In this document: piece after piece, positions 23,871-32,898 of the stretch | How the letters are laid out: each line of letters opens with the position of its first letter | Position numbering within the stretch: position 1 is the first letter of the stretch | The notes under the pieces: model-generated | Seen by the model: the letters and a program-made list of their open reading frames with translations, nothing else | Told to the model about the DNA's origin: nothing | Database searches by the model: none | NCBI GenBank assembly: GCA_045586405.1 | Contig: JAZNAG010000044.1 | Coordinates: forward strand, 1-50,683 | Source of the DNA: SIG607 sp045586405 | GTDB lineage: Bacteria > Bacillota > Clostridia > Oscillospirales > Acutalibacteraceae | DNA: 50,683 nucleotides | Direction: 5' to 3' | Translations under genes and position numbers: made by a program

Positions 23871-24391
23871 ATGTTAGCGTTAATTAGCTTTTCAAATTCG
23901 TTGTTGGCAGAAATATTTTCTTTTTCATTACTGTCAATACGTGATTTAATGCTTTCAAGATTTTCACATAGTGTGTTTATTTCTTTTGTATATGAGTCGG
24001 CGGCTGCAGTAAGCCTTGATTTAACCTCTTCCATAGAAAGCTGTGTATCATCAAGTGCTTCAAGGCGCTGACGATTAGCCTCTTCGATAAGCATACGGCT
24101 TTCGTTAGCGTTATCTATAAGAATTTTTGATGTAGTCTTGGCGGTGACATAAATTCGTGCAATATTGTCACTCATTAAACGAATTTGTTCTTTTTTACTG
24201 TCATATTCATTTGCTTTTTCGGTAAGAAGAGCATTATCGGCAGTCAACTTTTCGTTTGCGGACTTTAGTTCTTCAACCTGCTTTGCCAGTGCATCAATTT
24301 TATCTTTTGCAACTTTGTCGGTTGCTGCAATATAAGCCAGTACATCATCGGTGTTGAAACCGAAAAGACTTTTTCTAAATCCCTTAGCCAT
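23867..24391 (-). CDS. DivIVA-like coiled-coil protein
   Basis: 174 residues. The N-terminus (GFRKSLFGFNTDDVLAYI) resembles the membrane-binding start of DivIVA/GpsB proteins, where F-x-G-Y/F-x-x-x-D-V is typical. Two long coiled coils follow (about 25-75 and 105-165) rich in Glu, Lys, Ala and Leu, separated by a segment with IARIYVTAKTTSKILIDNAN. DivIVA proteins mark curved membrane at poles and septa. The match is limited to the N-terminal motif and general architecture, so the cellular role is inferred. The ribosome site AGGAGGGA and a consensus promoter (24417-24445) precede it, making it the first gene of the operon with the fumarase beta subunit and the HAD enzyme. Confidence 0.72.
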   Translation of the reverse strand: MAKGFRKSLFGFNTDDVLAYIAATDKVAKDKIDALAKQVEELKSANEKLTADNALLTEKANEYDSKKEQIRLMSDNIARIYVTAKTTSKILIDNANESRMLIEEANRQRLEALDDTQLSMEEVKSRLTAAADSYTKEINTLCENLESIKSRIDSNEKENISANNEFEKLINANI

Positions 24392-24416
24392 AAATATCCC
24401 TCCTGATTTTTAATTT

Positions 24417-24445
24417 ATTATATCAACTTCTGCAAAAATTTACAA
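24417..24445 (-). promoter_or_regulatory. Sigma-A promoter of the DivIVA-like operon
   Basis: Minus strand TTGTAA (24445-24440), 17-bp spacer, TATAAT (24422-24417). Confidence 0.8.
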
Positions 24446-24483
24446 GTATAAATAATAAATATAAATAATTATCTAAGTATTGC

Positions 24484-24512
24484 TTGAAAAATCAGTGTAT
24501 TTGTTATACAAT
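24484..24512 (+). promoter_or_regulatory. Sigma-A promoter of the nusB-recN operon
   Basis: TTGAAA at 24484-24489, 17-bp spacer, TACAAT at 24507-24512. It is the only clear promoter I see ahead of the nine-gene run to recN. Confidence 0.75.
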
Positions 24513-24544
24513 ATATATTGCATAATTATGAAAGTTGGTGCCCT

Positions 24545-24946
24545 ATGAACAGAACAGAAGAAAGAGAACAGGCCTTTTTAATTGTTTTTGAAAAAATATT
24601 CAGAGACGAGGATATAGCTGATTTAATTGAATATGCAAAAGAAGCCAGAGAATGTGATGATAACGAATATGTAAACGATGTTACATTCGGTGTATATGCA
24701 AACATTGAAACAATAGATAAGTATATAGCTGATAATTCTAAAGGCTGGTCTATAAAGCGTATTTCAAAGGTTGGCCTTGCGGCTATGCGTGTTGCGATAT
24801 ATGAAATGCTGTATCGCCAAGATATTCCCGTGTCGGTTTCAATAAATGAAGCAATAGAACTTATAAAAAAATATGCCACAACCGACGACAGTTCTTTTGC
24901 TAACGGAATTTTAGGCACAGTTGCAAAAATATTGAATAAAAATTGA
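24545..24946 (+). CDS. nusB: Transcription antitermination factor NusB
   Basis: 133 residues, the standard NusB size, all-helical. N-terminal REQAFLIVFEKIF and the C-terminal signature INEAIELIKKYATTDDSSFANGIL (split here) identify it; the latter contains the conserved Asn-Glu-Ala and Phe-x-Asn-Gly residues. NusB with NusE binds boxA RNA and helps ribosomal RNA transcription pass terminators. ATG 24545 is preferred over an in-frame ATG at 24518, which lies on the expected transcription start. It heads the conserved operon with xseA, xseB, ispA, dxs and recN. Confidence 0.94.
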   Translation: MNRTEEREQAFLIVFEKIFRDEDIADLIEYAKEARECDDNEYVNDVTFGVYANIETIDKYIADNSKGWSIKRISKVGLAAMRVAIYEMLYRQDIPVSVSINEAIELIKKYATTDDSSFANGILGTVAKILNKN

Positions 24947-24962
24947 TTTCGGAGATGAATAT

Positions 24963-26162
24963 ATGCAACAAGCACTGTCTGTAAGACAACTGAATTTGTA
25001 TGTAAAATCATTGCTTGAATCAGATGTAAAATTACTGTCATGCCGTGTTCAAGGTGAGATCACAAATTTTAAAGAACATTTTGCAAGCGGTCACCTTTAT
25101 TTTACTTTAAATGATGGCGGCGCCGCAATTAAGTGTGTTATGTTTAAAGGCAACGCTTTAAGAAATAAGTTTAAACTTAAAGATGGCATGTCTGTTATAT
25201 GTAGCGGTAGAGTTTCCATATACGAAAAGGATGGTAATTATCAGCTATATGTTGAAACTGTTTCTCCTGATGGAGAGGGCGATCAATTACTCGCACTAAA
25301 GCTTTTAAAAGAAAAACTTGAAAAAGAGGGGCTTTTTGACGCTGATAATAAACGATCTGTTACTAAATTTCCAAAAAGAATTGCAGTAGTTACTTCGGGT
25401 ACGGGTGCGGCACTTCAAGATATTATAAATGTTATTTCACGCCGATATCCCTCTTGCGAACTTATTGTTTGTAGTGCAGGTGTTCAGGGTGAAGGTGCAG
25501 CGCAGGATATGATATCTGTTCTCGATAGGGTTTATGAAATTGCCGATATGATAGATACGGTTATAATTGGCAGAGGCGGTGGCTCAAGTGAAGATTTAGC
25601 CGCTTTTAACGACGAAGCGCTTGCGCGTAAAGTCTACGCTTCGCCCATACCTATTATCTCTGCCGTAGGACATCAGACCGATACAACTATTTGTGATTTG
25701 GTGGCAGATCTTCGGGCTCCAACACCGTCTGCTGCTGCTGAGCTTGCTGTTCCTGATAATGCGGAAATATATTCGTATATTTCCTCTGCCCTTGCACTTG
25801 CAGGGAATTTGCTAAAGCAAAAGTATGATTTAAGCGTTGCAAGGCTTTTGGCAATTAAGAACAACTCGGTTTATAAAAATCCCTTTAAGATTGTTGAAGA
25901 CAGAGCGCTGTACTGTGATAATCTTATTGAAAAAGCTGAAAACTTTGTAAATAAGATGTTTGATAAAAATTCGGCTGATTTTTCAAAGCTTATTGGCAGA
26001 GTTGAGGCACTTAGTCCTTTAAATGTGTTGGCACGCGGTTATAGTGTTGCCGAACATTGTGGTAAAAGTGTTGTTTCTCTAAATGATATGAATAAAAACG
26101 ATAAATTTACCTTAACTGTAACAGATGGTAAATTTATATGTATTGTTGAAGATAAGGAGTAG
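24963..26162 (+). CDS. xseA: Exodeoxyribonuclease VII large subunit
   Basis: 399 residues. The N-terminal OB-fold (VQGEITNFKEHFASGHLYFT) and the catalytic core (VVTSGTGAALQDIINVISRR, then GRGGGSSEDLAAFNDE, then AVGHQTDTTICDLVADLRAPT) are all typical of XseA; the C-terminal coiled coil ends in LARGYSV. With the small subunit it degrades single-stranded DNA from either end in repair and recombination. It follows nusB by 16 bp with a GGAGATG ribosome site and lies 3 bp before xseB, so the two subunits are made together. Confidence 0.96.
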   Translation: MQQALSVRQLNLYVKSLLESDVKLLSCRVQGEITNFKEHFASGHLYFTLNDGGAAIKCVMFKGNALRNKFKLKDGMSVICSGRVSIYEKDGNYQLYVETVSPDGEGDQLLALKLLKEKLEKEGLFDADNKRSVTKFPKRIAVVTSGTGAALQDIINVISRRYPSCELIVCSAGVQGEGAAQDMISVLDRVYEIADMIDTVIIGRGGGSSEDLAAFNDEALARKVYASPIPIISAVGHQTDTTICDLVADLRAPTPSAAAELAVPDNAEIYSYISSALALAGNLLKQKYDLSVARLLAIKNNSVYKNPFKIVEDRALYCDNLIEKAENFVNKMFDKNSADFSKLIGRVEALSPLNVLARGYSVAEHCGKSVVSLNDMNKNDKFTLTVTDGKFICIVEDKE

Positions 26163-26165
26163 GTT

Positions 26166-26363
26166 ATGACTTTTGAAGATACACTTAAAAAACTGGAAGA
26201 AATTACTGAAAAACTTGAGTCGGGCGATGTTACCCTTGACGAATCATTAGTTTTATATGAAGAAGCAACCAAGCTTTCAAGAGAATGTAATAAAACCCTT
26301 GAAAATGCAAAACTTAAAATTCGCGAACTCAGCGAATTAGAAAAAGGCAAAGATGATGAATAA
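26166..26363 (+). CDS. xseB: Exodeoxyribonuclease VII small subunit
   Basis: 65 residues, the normal XseB length. Helical hairpin with the family pattern FEDTLKKLEEITEKLESGDV, then LDESLVLYEEATKL. The small subunits wrap around the XseA coiled coil and are needed for nuclease activity. The start is 3 bp after the xseA stop and the ribosome site AAGGAG lies inside the end of xseA. Its last codons overlap the ispA start by about ten bases, so translation runs on into isoprenoid synthesis. Confidence 0.95.
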   Translation: MTFEDTLKKLEEITEKLESGDVTLDESLVLYEEATKLSRECNKTLENAKLKIRELSELEKGKDDE

Positions 26364-27234
26364 GGAAATTGTTAAAAATTACTGTGATAAATTTGAAGAA
26401 TCATTCAACATATTTGTTCCGAAGAAAGAATGCAGTTACAGTACGGTTACCGAGGCTATGCGATATAGCTTTTTGCTTGGCGGTAAGCGGGTTCGTCCCT
26501 GTATTTTAATGGAATTTTATAAGATTTGCGGTGGAAAAGAAGATTATGCTCTTCCATTTGCCGTTGCTCTTGAAATGATTCACACATATTCGCTTATTCA
26601 CGATGACTTGCCTTGTATGGATGATGATGACATTCGTCGCGGTAAACCCTCTAACCACATTGTTTATGGTGAAGATATGGCACTTCTTGCAGGCGACGGT
26701 CTTTTGACACACGCGTTTTTCGTTGCCTCCTCTACCGAGAATATCGAACCTGCTCTTTGTCTTAAAGCGTTAAGAGAACTGGCACATTTAGCGGGCTTTG
26801 AAGGTATGATAGGCGGTCAGGTAATTGATTTGCAGAGTGAAGATAAAGATGTGCCTGCTGAAACAATTTTTGAAATAAATTCTCTTAAAACGGGTGCACT
26901 TTTAAGAGCTGCCGCAAAAATCGGTTCTATTCTTGCAGGCAGTAGCGACGAAACTGTGGCTCTTGCTGAAGAGTACGGCGAAAAATTAGGACTTGCTTTT
27001 CAAATCGTTGACGATATTCTTGATACTTGCGGAGATGAAAATTTGCTTGGCAAACCTATACACAGTGATGAAAAAAATTCAAAATCCACCTTTGTTTCCC
27101 TTTACGGTATAGATAGATGCAAAGAAATGGTGCAAAATCTCACCATCGATGCTTTAAACTGCCTTAAAAAAATAGGCGGCGACACAAAGTTTTTAGAAGA
27201 CCTTACGGTTTATCTTTCAAATAGAAATAATTAA
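26353..27234 (+). CDS. ispA: Polyprenyl (farnesyl/geranyl) diphosphate synthase
   Basis: 293 residues. Trans-isoprenyl synthase motifs are GGKRVRP, first Asp-rich motif DDLPCMDDDDIRRGKPS and second Asp-rich motif QIVDDILD. It condenses isopentenyl diphosphate with allylic diphosphates to give farnesyl diphosphate for undecaprenol and quinone synthesis. Position between xseB and dxs is the conserved Firmicute arrangement and supports the IspA assignment over heptaprenyl-type enzymes. The start is either ATG 26353 or ATG 26356; AAAAGG lies 6 to 9 nt upstream within xseB. Confidence 0.93.
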   Translation: MMNKEIVKNYCDKFEESFNIFVPKKECSYSTVTEAMRYSFLLGGKRVRPCILMEFYKICGGKEDYALPFAVALEMIHTYSLIHDDLPCMDDDDIRRGKPSNHIVYGEDMALLAGDGLLTHAFFVASSTENIEPALCLKALRELAHLAGFEGMIGGQVIDLQSEDKDVPAETIFEINSLKTGALLRAAAKIGSILAGSSDETVALAEEYGEKLGLAFQIVDDILDTCGDENLLGKPIHSDEKNSKSTFVSLYGIDRCKEMVQNLTIDALNCLKKIGGDTKFLEDLTVYLSNRNN

Positions 27235-27246
27235 GGACTGTTTATT

Positions 27247-29079
27247 TTGAAGTACAAAATTCTTAGCACGGTTAAATCACCAAATGATATAAAAAAGCTC
27301 ACTAAAAATGAGCTTGACTCACTGTGCGATGAAATAAGAGCTTGTCTTATTGAGACTGTTTCAAACAATGGCGGCCATCTTTCCTCAAATCTTGGCACCG
27401 TTGAATTAACTGTCGCGTTACACAGAATATTTGATTCACCCAAAGATGCCATTATGTTTGATGTAGGTCATCAGTCATATACTCACAAGCTGCTTACCGG
27501 TAGGTTTGAAAGATTTTCTTCACTGAGAAAAGAAAATGGCATTTCCGGTTTTATGAATCCTTTAGAATCTGAGCATGATTTATATGTTAGCGGTCACAGC
27601 AGTAATTGTATTTCTGCAGCTTATGGCATATACAAAGCTAAAAAGCTGCAAAATAAAGAGGGAACAGCTATCGCTGTTGTAGGCGACGGCGCTATGACAG
27701 GCGGTATGATCTACGAAGCACTGAATAACATTGGCGCAGACAACAGTAAGTTTATCGTTGTACTTAACGACAACAAAATGTCTATTTCCAAAAATGTCGG
27801 CGCCATTTCACGTCATCTTAATAAGATACGTTTAAAATCCGAATATCATAACTTTAAATACAGCTTCAGCAGATTTTTAAACCGAATTCCCGTTATAGGC
27901 GATAATCTTTACAGATTTTTCTATAAACTTAAAAAAATGCTTAAAAATGTTGTTTATCACAGCAATATTTTTGAAGGTCTCGGCTTTAATTATCTTGGTC
28001 CTGTTGACGGTCATGATATTGTGTCACTTGAGGCGGTATTAAGAATTGCTAAAAAGCAAGATAAACCCACTCTTGTGCATGTCGTTACGGTTAAGGGCAA
28101 GGGATACAGCTTTGCTGAAACAGATCCCGGCACCTATCATGGTGTTTCAAATTTCAATACCAATGAGGGTTTTGTTTCCAGCAATAAAACAACATATTCC
28201 GATGTAGCCGCTAAAACCATTTGTGATCTTGCAGAAAACGATAGCCGTGTTTGTGCACTTACTGCGGCTATGACTTTTGGTACAGGTCTTTGTGATTTTG
28301 AACAAAGATTTCCTGAGAGATTTTTTGATGTAGGAATCGCCGAAGAACACGCAATGACATTTGCGGCAGGACTTGCAAAGGGCGGCATGAAGCCGTTTTT
28401 CGTTGTTTATTCGTCATTTTTGCAACGAAGCTATGATCAAATACTTCACGATGTTGCAATATCAAAGCTTCCGGTAAAAATATGTATTGACAGAGCCGGT
28501 TTTGTGGGTGAAGACGGCTGTACGCATCAAGGTCTGTTTGATGTTTCTTTTCTTTCAAGTGTGCCCGGTATGACTATATTTTCACCCGCTTCATATAGTG
28601 AACTTTCAGGTATGATAGAAACAGCTTCCGATTTTGAAACACCTGTTGCCGTTCGCTATCCCAGAGGAAGCTGCAGTGATAATGAGTTGTTTAGCTATAC
28701 GGGTAATGACTATGATGTTTTCTGTTCTGACAGTGATATTGTCTGCTTATCCTATGGCAGAATTGCATATAACGTTTATAAGGCAGCTTTCTTAGATCAA
28801 AAGTGTGATTTTATAAAGCTCAATAAAATTTTCCCAATAGCTGATTCACTTTCTGAACTTCTAATGAAATATAAAAAAGTTTATGTGTTTGAAGAAAGTA
28901 TGAAAGACGGTTCTATCGGTGAAAAACTTATTGCCGGTCTGTCTAACAAAGGCTTTAATGGAAAGTTTGAGCATATTGCTGTTGATGGGCAATTTGTTAA
29001 TGTCGCAAGTGTTAACAGTCAGATATCACATTTTGGCTTAGACGTTGATAGTATAAAAAATACTTTGAGAGGTAATTAA
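27247..29079 (+). CDS. dxs: 1-deoxy-D-xylulose-5-phosphate synthase
   Basis: 610 residues, full length. The thiamine diphosphate binding motif is VGDGAMTGGMIYEALNNIG, the N-terminal region has FDVGHQSYTHKLLTGR, and the pyrimidine domain has DVGIAEEHAMTFAAGLAKGG. It makes DXP from pyruvate and glyceraldehyde 3-phosphate, the entry to the MEP isoprenoid pathway, which fits its place after ispA. It starts with TTG 27247, with AAGGA 9 nt upstream, 12 bp after ispA. A shift to a rare start may lower its translation relative to ispA. Confidence 0.96.
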   Translation: MKYKILSTVKSPNDIKKLTKNELDSLCDEIRACLIETVSNNGGHLSSNLGTVELTVALHRIFDSPKDAIMFDVGHQSYTHKLLTGRFERFSSLRKENGISGFMNPLESEHDLYVSGHSSNCISAAYGIYKAKKLQNKEGTAIAVVGDGAMTGGMIYEALNNIGADNSKFIVVLNDNKMSISKNVGAISRHLNKIRLKSEYHNFKYSFSRFLNRIPVIGDNLYRFFYKLKKMLKNVVYHSNIFEGLGFNYLGPVDGHDIVSLEAVLRIAKKQDKPTLVHVVTVKGKGYSFAETDPGTYHGVSNFNTNEGFVSSNKTTYSDVAAKTICDLAENDSRVCALTAAMTFGTGLCDFEQRFPERFFDVGIAEEHAMTFAAGLAKGGMKPFFVVYSSFLQRSYDQILHDVAISKLPVKICIDRAGFVGEDGCTHQGLFDVSFLSSVPGMTIFSPASYSELSGMIETASDFETPVAVRYPRGSCSDNELFSYTGNDYDVFCSDSDIVCLSYGRIAYNVYKAAFLDQKCDFIKLNKIFPIADSLSELLMKYKKVYVFEESMKDGSIGEKLIAGLSNKGFNGKFEHIAVDGQFVNVASVNSQISHFGLDVDSIKNTLRGN

Positions 29080-29080
29080 A

Positions 29081-29896
29081 TTGTCTGATAAAATACGACT
29101 GGATGTTGCTCTTTTAGAAGGCGGTTATGCTGATAGCCGTGAAAAAGCAAAAGCACTTATAATGTCGGGTATTGTTTATGTAAATAATCAAAAGTGCGAT
29201 AAAGCAGGGCTAAACATTAAGGAAGATGATGTTATTGAGGTGCGCGGTGAAAAACTGAAATATGTCAGCCGTGGCGGCTTAAAGCTCGAAAAGGCCATTT
29301 CTTCTTTTAATATAAAACTTGAAAATTTTGTTTGTGCCGATATCGGCGCCTCAACAGGCGGCTTTACCGACTGTATGCTTCAAAACGGCGCTTCAAAGGT
29401 TTTTGCTATTGATGTTGGTTATGGTCAGCTTGCCTGGAAACTTCGTACAGACAAAAGGGTTATTAACCTTGAACGTACCAATTTTCGCTATGTGACAAAC
29501 GAGCAGGTGAACGAGCCTCTTGATTTTGCCTCTGTTGACGTATCCTTTATATCACTTTCGCATATTTTACCGGTAATGAGAACTCTGCTTAAAGACGATG
29601 CTACAGCTGTTTGTCTGATAAAACCTCAGTTTGAAGCAGGAAAAGAAGGGGTTGGCAAAAAAGGTGTAGTCAGAGATAAAAGTGTACATATTGCTGTAAT
29701 CGAAAAAATTATAGGACTTGTAGCTGAAAATAATTTTTCGCTTTTAGGACTTGATTTTTCACCTGTTAAAGGTCCTGAAGGCAATATCGAATATTTATGT
29801 TACATTAAAAAGACAAATACACCGTCACTTCTTACCGATGTATCTTCAGCACAGCTTGTTGAAGAATCATATAAAACTCTTAATCAGGAGGGATAA
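29081..29896 (+). CDS. tlyA: TlyA-family 16S/23S rRNA 2'-O-methyltransferase (hemolysin A-like)
   Basis: 271 residues. N-terminal S4 RNA-binding domain (IRLDVALLEGGYADSREKAK) followed by an FtsJ-like methyltransferase: SRGGLKLEKA, the SAM-binding CADIGASTGGFTDC, and VDVSFISL. In mycobacteria TlyA methylates 16S and 23S rRNA and affects capreomycin sensitivity; the Firmicute members are usually annotated the same way. It begins with TTG 29081, one base after the dxs stop, using GAGAGG. Between dxs and nadK this is the conserved clostridial order. Confidence 0.92.
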   Translation: MSDKIRLDVALLEGGYADSREKAKALIMSGIVYVNNQKCDKAGLNIKEDDVIEVRGEKLKYVSRGGLKLEKAISSFNIKLENFVCADIGASTGGFTDCMLQNGASKVFAIDVGYGQLAWKLRTDKRVINLERTNFRYVTNEQVNEPLDFASVDVSFISLSHILPVMRTLLKDDATAVCLIKPQFEAGKEGVGKKGVVRDKSVHIAVIEKIIGLVAENNFSLLGLDFSPVKGPEGNIEYLCYIKKTNTPSLLTDVSSAQLVEESYKTLNQEG

Positions 29897-29897
29897 T

Positions 29898-30728
29898 ATG
29901 GTTGTAGGAATACTGCCTAATCTTGATAAGCGCGGCGCACCGGAAGCAATGGAGCGTATGCGCGATATACTTATTTCTAATAATATCAAAGCATATTTAC
30001 CGTCACAAATTTCTTTTCTCGGTTATGAATCAATTCCCGAAGAAGAACTTTTTGAAAAATCTGATGTAATAATTACAGTAGGTGGCGACGGCACAATAAT
30101 CCGCTATGCAAAAACTGCCGCAAAATATAATAAGCCGGTGCTTGGCATCAATGCAGGTAGAATGGGCTTTCTTGCCAATATTGAAGCTAATCAGCTTTCG
30201 TTACTTAATAAACTTGTTACCGGTGATTATGAAACCGAAAACAGAATGATACTTGATGTTAAAATAGTTGAAAACGGTAAGGAAGTAGCTGCTTTTTCTG
30301 CCGTTAATGACGCTGTGATTTCAAGCGGTTTTATGTGTAGGCTTATTGATATACAGGCTTACATTGAAGACGAACCCATTTGCTATAGGGCAGACGGTCT
30401 TATTATTTCAACACCTACAGGCTCGACCGCATATTCACTTTCGGCAGGCGGACCTATTATAGATCCTGCCATCAACAACATTATCATTACTCCGATTTGT
30501 TCACATTCTTTAAGCGCTAAACCTATTATTTTAAGCGGTGATAATGTTGTTAAATTTAAAGGCTTTTCAATGAAGCGTTCTGAAGTGTATTTGCTTATCG
30601 ATGGTCGTCGTTCGTATGTATTAAAGCCACATTCGGAAATTTATGTATCTAAAGCAGACAAGAGTATGTCTCTTATAAAACTTACTAAGCGTTCATTTTA
30701 TAAAACATTATCAGAAAAGTTTAAATAA
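29898..30728 (+). CDS. nadK: NAD kinase
   Basis: 276 residues from ATG 29898 (CAGGAGGG upstream). The kinase signature GGDGTIIRYAK, GINAGRMGFLANIE and STPTGSTAYSLSAGGPI are all present. It phosphorylates NAD to NADP in the cytosol. The chosen start gives MVVGILPNLDKRGAPEAMER, a normal N-terminus; a longer frame beginning inside tlyA is rejected. The gene lies one base after the tlyA stop, so the two are translated in tandem. Confidence 0.95.
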   Translation: MVVGILPNLDKRGAPEAMERMRDILISNNIKAYLPSQISFLGYESIPEEELFEKSDVIITVGGDGTIIRYAKTAAKYNKPVLGINAGRMGFLANIEANQLSLLNKLVTGDYETENRMILDVKIVENGKEVAAFSAVNDAVISSGFMCRLIDIQAYIEDEPICYRADGLIISTPTGSTAYSLSAGGPIIDPAINNIIITPICSHSLSAKPIILSGDNVVKFKGFSMKRSEVYLLIDGRRSYVLKPHSEIYVSKADKSMSLIKLTKRSFYKTLSEKFK

Positions 30729-30737
30729 GGTGATCTT

Positions 30738-31202
30738 ATGAAAAATAAAAGACAAGAAAAAATACTTGAACTTATCAAAGAAAGAGCATTTTATACACAG
30801 GATGAACTACAGGAAGCGTTAAATAACCTTGGTTATAATGTTACTCAGTCTACTGTTTCCAGAGATATTAAGCAACTGCGCATTATTAAAAATTTGGATT
30901 CTATGGGTAACTACAGATATGTTTCAGATATACGTGAAAACACTTCTAATCGTAAGGATAACGGTGCTGATTTCAGTGATATCTTTGCTCGTTCTGCAAT
31001 TAAGGTTGACTGTGCTTTTAACGATATTGTAGTAAAATGCCATCCTGGTATGGCATCAAGCGCTTGTGTTGCTGTTGACCATTTTTTTTCGGGTATGATT
31101 ATGGGAAGTCTTGCAGGTGACGATACTATTCTTATTATCACAAAAACTCCTGAAATAGCATCTCAGCTGACAGAACGACTCAAAAATATGTGTAAGGATT
31201 GA
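30738..31202 (+). CDS. argR: Arginine repressor ArgR/AhrC
   Basis: 154 residues. The N-terminal winged helix (RQEKILELIKERAFYTQDEL, then TQSTVSRDIKQLRI) binds ARG-box operators, and the C-terminal hexamerisation and arginine-binding domain shows VKCHPGMASSACVAVDH and GSLAGDDTILIITK. It represses arginine synthesis genes and activates catabolism when arginine is bound. Placement between nadK and recN is the conserved Firmicute order; no arginine genes are in the window. Ribosome site AAGGTGAT. Confidence 0.94.
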   Translation: MKNKRQEKILELIKERAFYTQDELQEALNNLGYNVTQSTVSRDIKQLRIIKNLDSMGNYRYVSDIRENTSNRKDNGADFSDIFARSAIKVDCAFNDIVVKCHPGMASSACVAVDHFFSGMIMGSLAGDDTILIITKTPEIASQLTERLKNMCKD

Positions 31203-31207
31203 CCTAT

Positions 31208-32872
31208 ATGTTAAGTTATTTACATATTGAGAATATTGCTGTTATTGAGCAGTCAAGTATAGAGTTTTCCGGTGGTTTTAATGTTTTAACAGGTGAGACC
31301 GGTGCAGGTAAGTCCATTATTATTGATGCTATATACGCGGTTCTCGGTCACAGAACTTCTAAAGAACTGATACGAAATAACTGTGAAAAAGCAAAGGTTT
31401 CGGCTGTTTTTTCTTTTCTTGACGATATCTGTATTTCTGCCTTCTCCGAAGCCGGAATTTCTCCTGACGATGACGGTAACTTTGTAATTGAACGTACGCT
31501 GTCAATGAACGGAAATGGCTTTATTAAGGTTAACGGTGTTCCTGTTTCGGCGACTGTTTTAAAGAATATTTCATCAAAGCTTTTAAATATTCACGGACAG
31601 CACGATAATCAGGCATTACTTGATAGCGATAATCATTTTACTTATATTGATAAATTGGCCGAAAATGATAAAGAACTTTCTTCATATAGAGATGAGTTTA
31701 AAAGATTCAGTTCGATTAGAGCAAAACTCAAGTCGCTTGAAATGGATGAAGATGAGAAACTGCGCAGAATTGATATTCTTAAATATCAGATAAATGAGCT
31801 TGAAACTTCTTCACTTAAAATTGGTGAAATCGCTGATTTAAAAGAGCGTCTGGCCATCGCTCGAAATATCGGTAATAAAATTAAAACCTTAAATGGTATT
31901 TTGTCTTACCTTAAAGATTGTGATGAAAACAGCGGTGTTGCTTCTTTGCTTCGTGAAGCTTTGCATTTAATTGCTGTCAGCAAAGATACACAACTTGATG
32001 AAGAAACCGAAAAACTTCAGGATGCAATTGAAAACATAACCTGCGCTATTGATTTAATTGAAAATAAAATATCAACTCTCAGTTCTGATGAATATAATTT
32101 AGATGTTATTGAAGACAGACTCGCTGTCTTGTCCGGTCTTGCCTCAAAATATGGAGAAGACGAAGTAAAAATGCTTGATTTTCTAAGTAACGCTAAAGAA
32201 GAACTTGATACTATTCTGTTTAATGATGATGAGGTTGACAGACTAAGCGACGAGCTTGTCGAGTCACAGAATCTGCTTATTGAAAAAGCCGAAAAATTAA
32301 CCGACTCAAGAATTAAAGCAGGTAAAGTTTTTGAGACTAGTGTTAAAGAAATTCTTGCAGAGTTAAATATGCCTGCCGTTGAAATTTCGGTTGAGTGTAA
32401 TAAGGGCAGATACAATAGAAACGGTTGCGATGAAATACAGTTCCTTTTCAGTGCTAATGCAGGTGAAACTAAAAAACCGCTTGCGAAAATTGCTTCGGGT
32501 GGTGAGCTTTCAAGAGTAATGCTTGCTATTAAGAGAATTCTTGCCGAAAAAGATGATGTCAACACCTTGATTTTTGATGAAATAGATTCAGGAATCAGTG
32601 GCGTGACCGCCGATAAGGTGGGAGTTCAACTTAGCAATGTAGCCCAAAATCACCAAGTCATTTGTGTTACACATCTTGCACAAATTGCAAGTGTTGCTGA
32701 TAATCATTTGCTTATAACTAAAGATGTTCGTGACGGCAAAACTTATACCGTCGTCCAGAAAATTGAAAATGCTGACAGAGTCAGAGAAATTGCTCGAATT
32801 ATGGGCGGTTCTCAAATTACAGATGAATTATTAAAATCTGCCCAGCAACTAATTGAAAATGGTAAAAAATAA
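31208..32872 (+). CDS. recN: DNA repair protein RecN
   Basis: 554 residues from ATG 31208 (AAGGA 9 nt upstream). SMC-like architecture: N-terminal Walker A GETGAGKSIIIDA, long central coiled coils (about 150-370), C-terminal signature ASGGELSRVMLAIKR and Walker B LIFDEIDSGISG. RecN gathers broken DNA ends early in recombinational repair. In Bacilli and most Clostridia recN is followed by spoIVB and spo0A. Here it is followed instead by a terminator and an opposite-strand gene, ending the operon. Confidence 0.96.
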   Translation: MLSYLHIENIAVIEQSSIEFSGGFNVLTGETGAGKSIIIDAIYAVLGHRTSKELIRNNCEKAKVSAVFSFLDDICISAFSEAGISPDDDGNFVIERTLSMNGNGFIKVNGVPVSATVLKNISSKLLNIHGQHDNQALLDSDNHFTYIDKLAENDKELSSYRDEFKRFSSIRAKLKSLEMDEDEKLRRIDILKYQINELETSSLKIGEIADLKERLAIARNIGNKIKTLNGILSYLKDCDENSGVASLLREALHLIAVSKDTQLDEETEKLQDAIENITCAIDLIENKISTLSSDEYNLDVIEDRLAVLSGLASKYGEDEVKMLDFLSNAKEELDTILFNDDEVDRLSDELVESQNLLIEKAEKLTDSRIKAGKVFETSVKEILAELNMPAVEISVECNKGRYNRNGCDEIQFLFSANAGETKKPLAKIASGGELSRVMLAIKRILAEKDDVNTLIFDEIDSGISGVTADKVGVQLSNVAQNHQVICVTHLAQIASVADNHLLITKDVRDGKTYTVVQKIENADRVREIARIMGGSQITDELLKSAQQLIENGKK

Positions 32873-32898
32873 AAAGCTGCATTGCAGCTTTTTATTTT
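32868..32898 (+). terminator. Terminator after recN, shared with the convergent gene
   Basis: Stem AAAAGCTG/CAGCTTTT with loop CATTG and A/T flanks. Confidence 0.85.

Noticed and set aside
32017..32565. 182-codon minus-strand frame opposite recN
   Set aside because: Serine- and leucine-rich mirror of the RecN coiled coil; no ribosome site.
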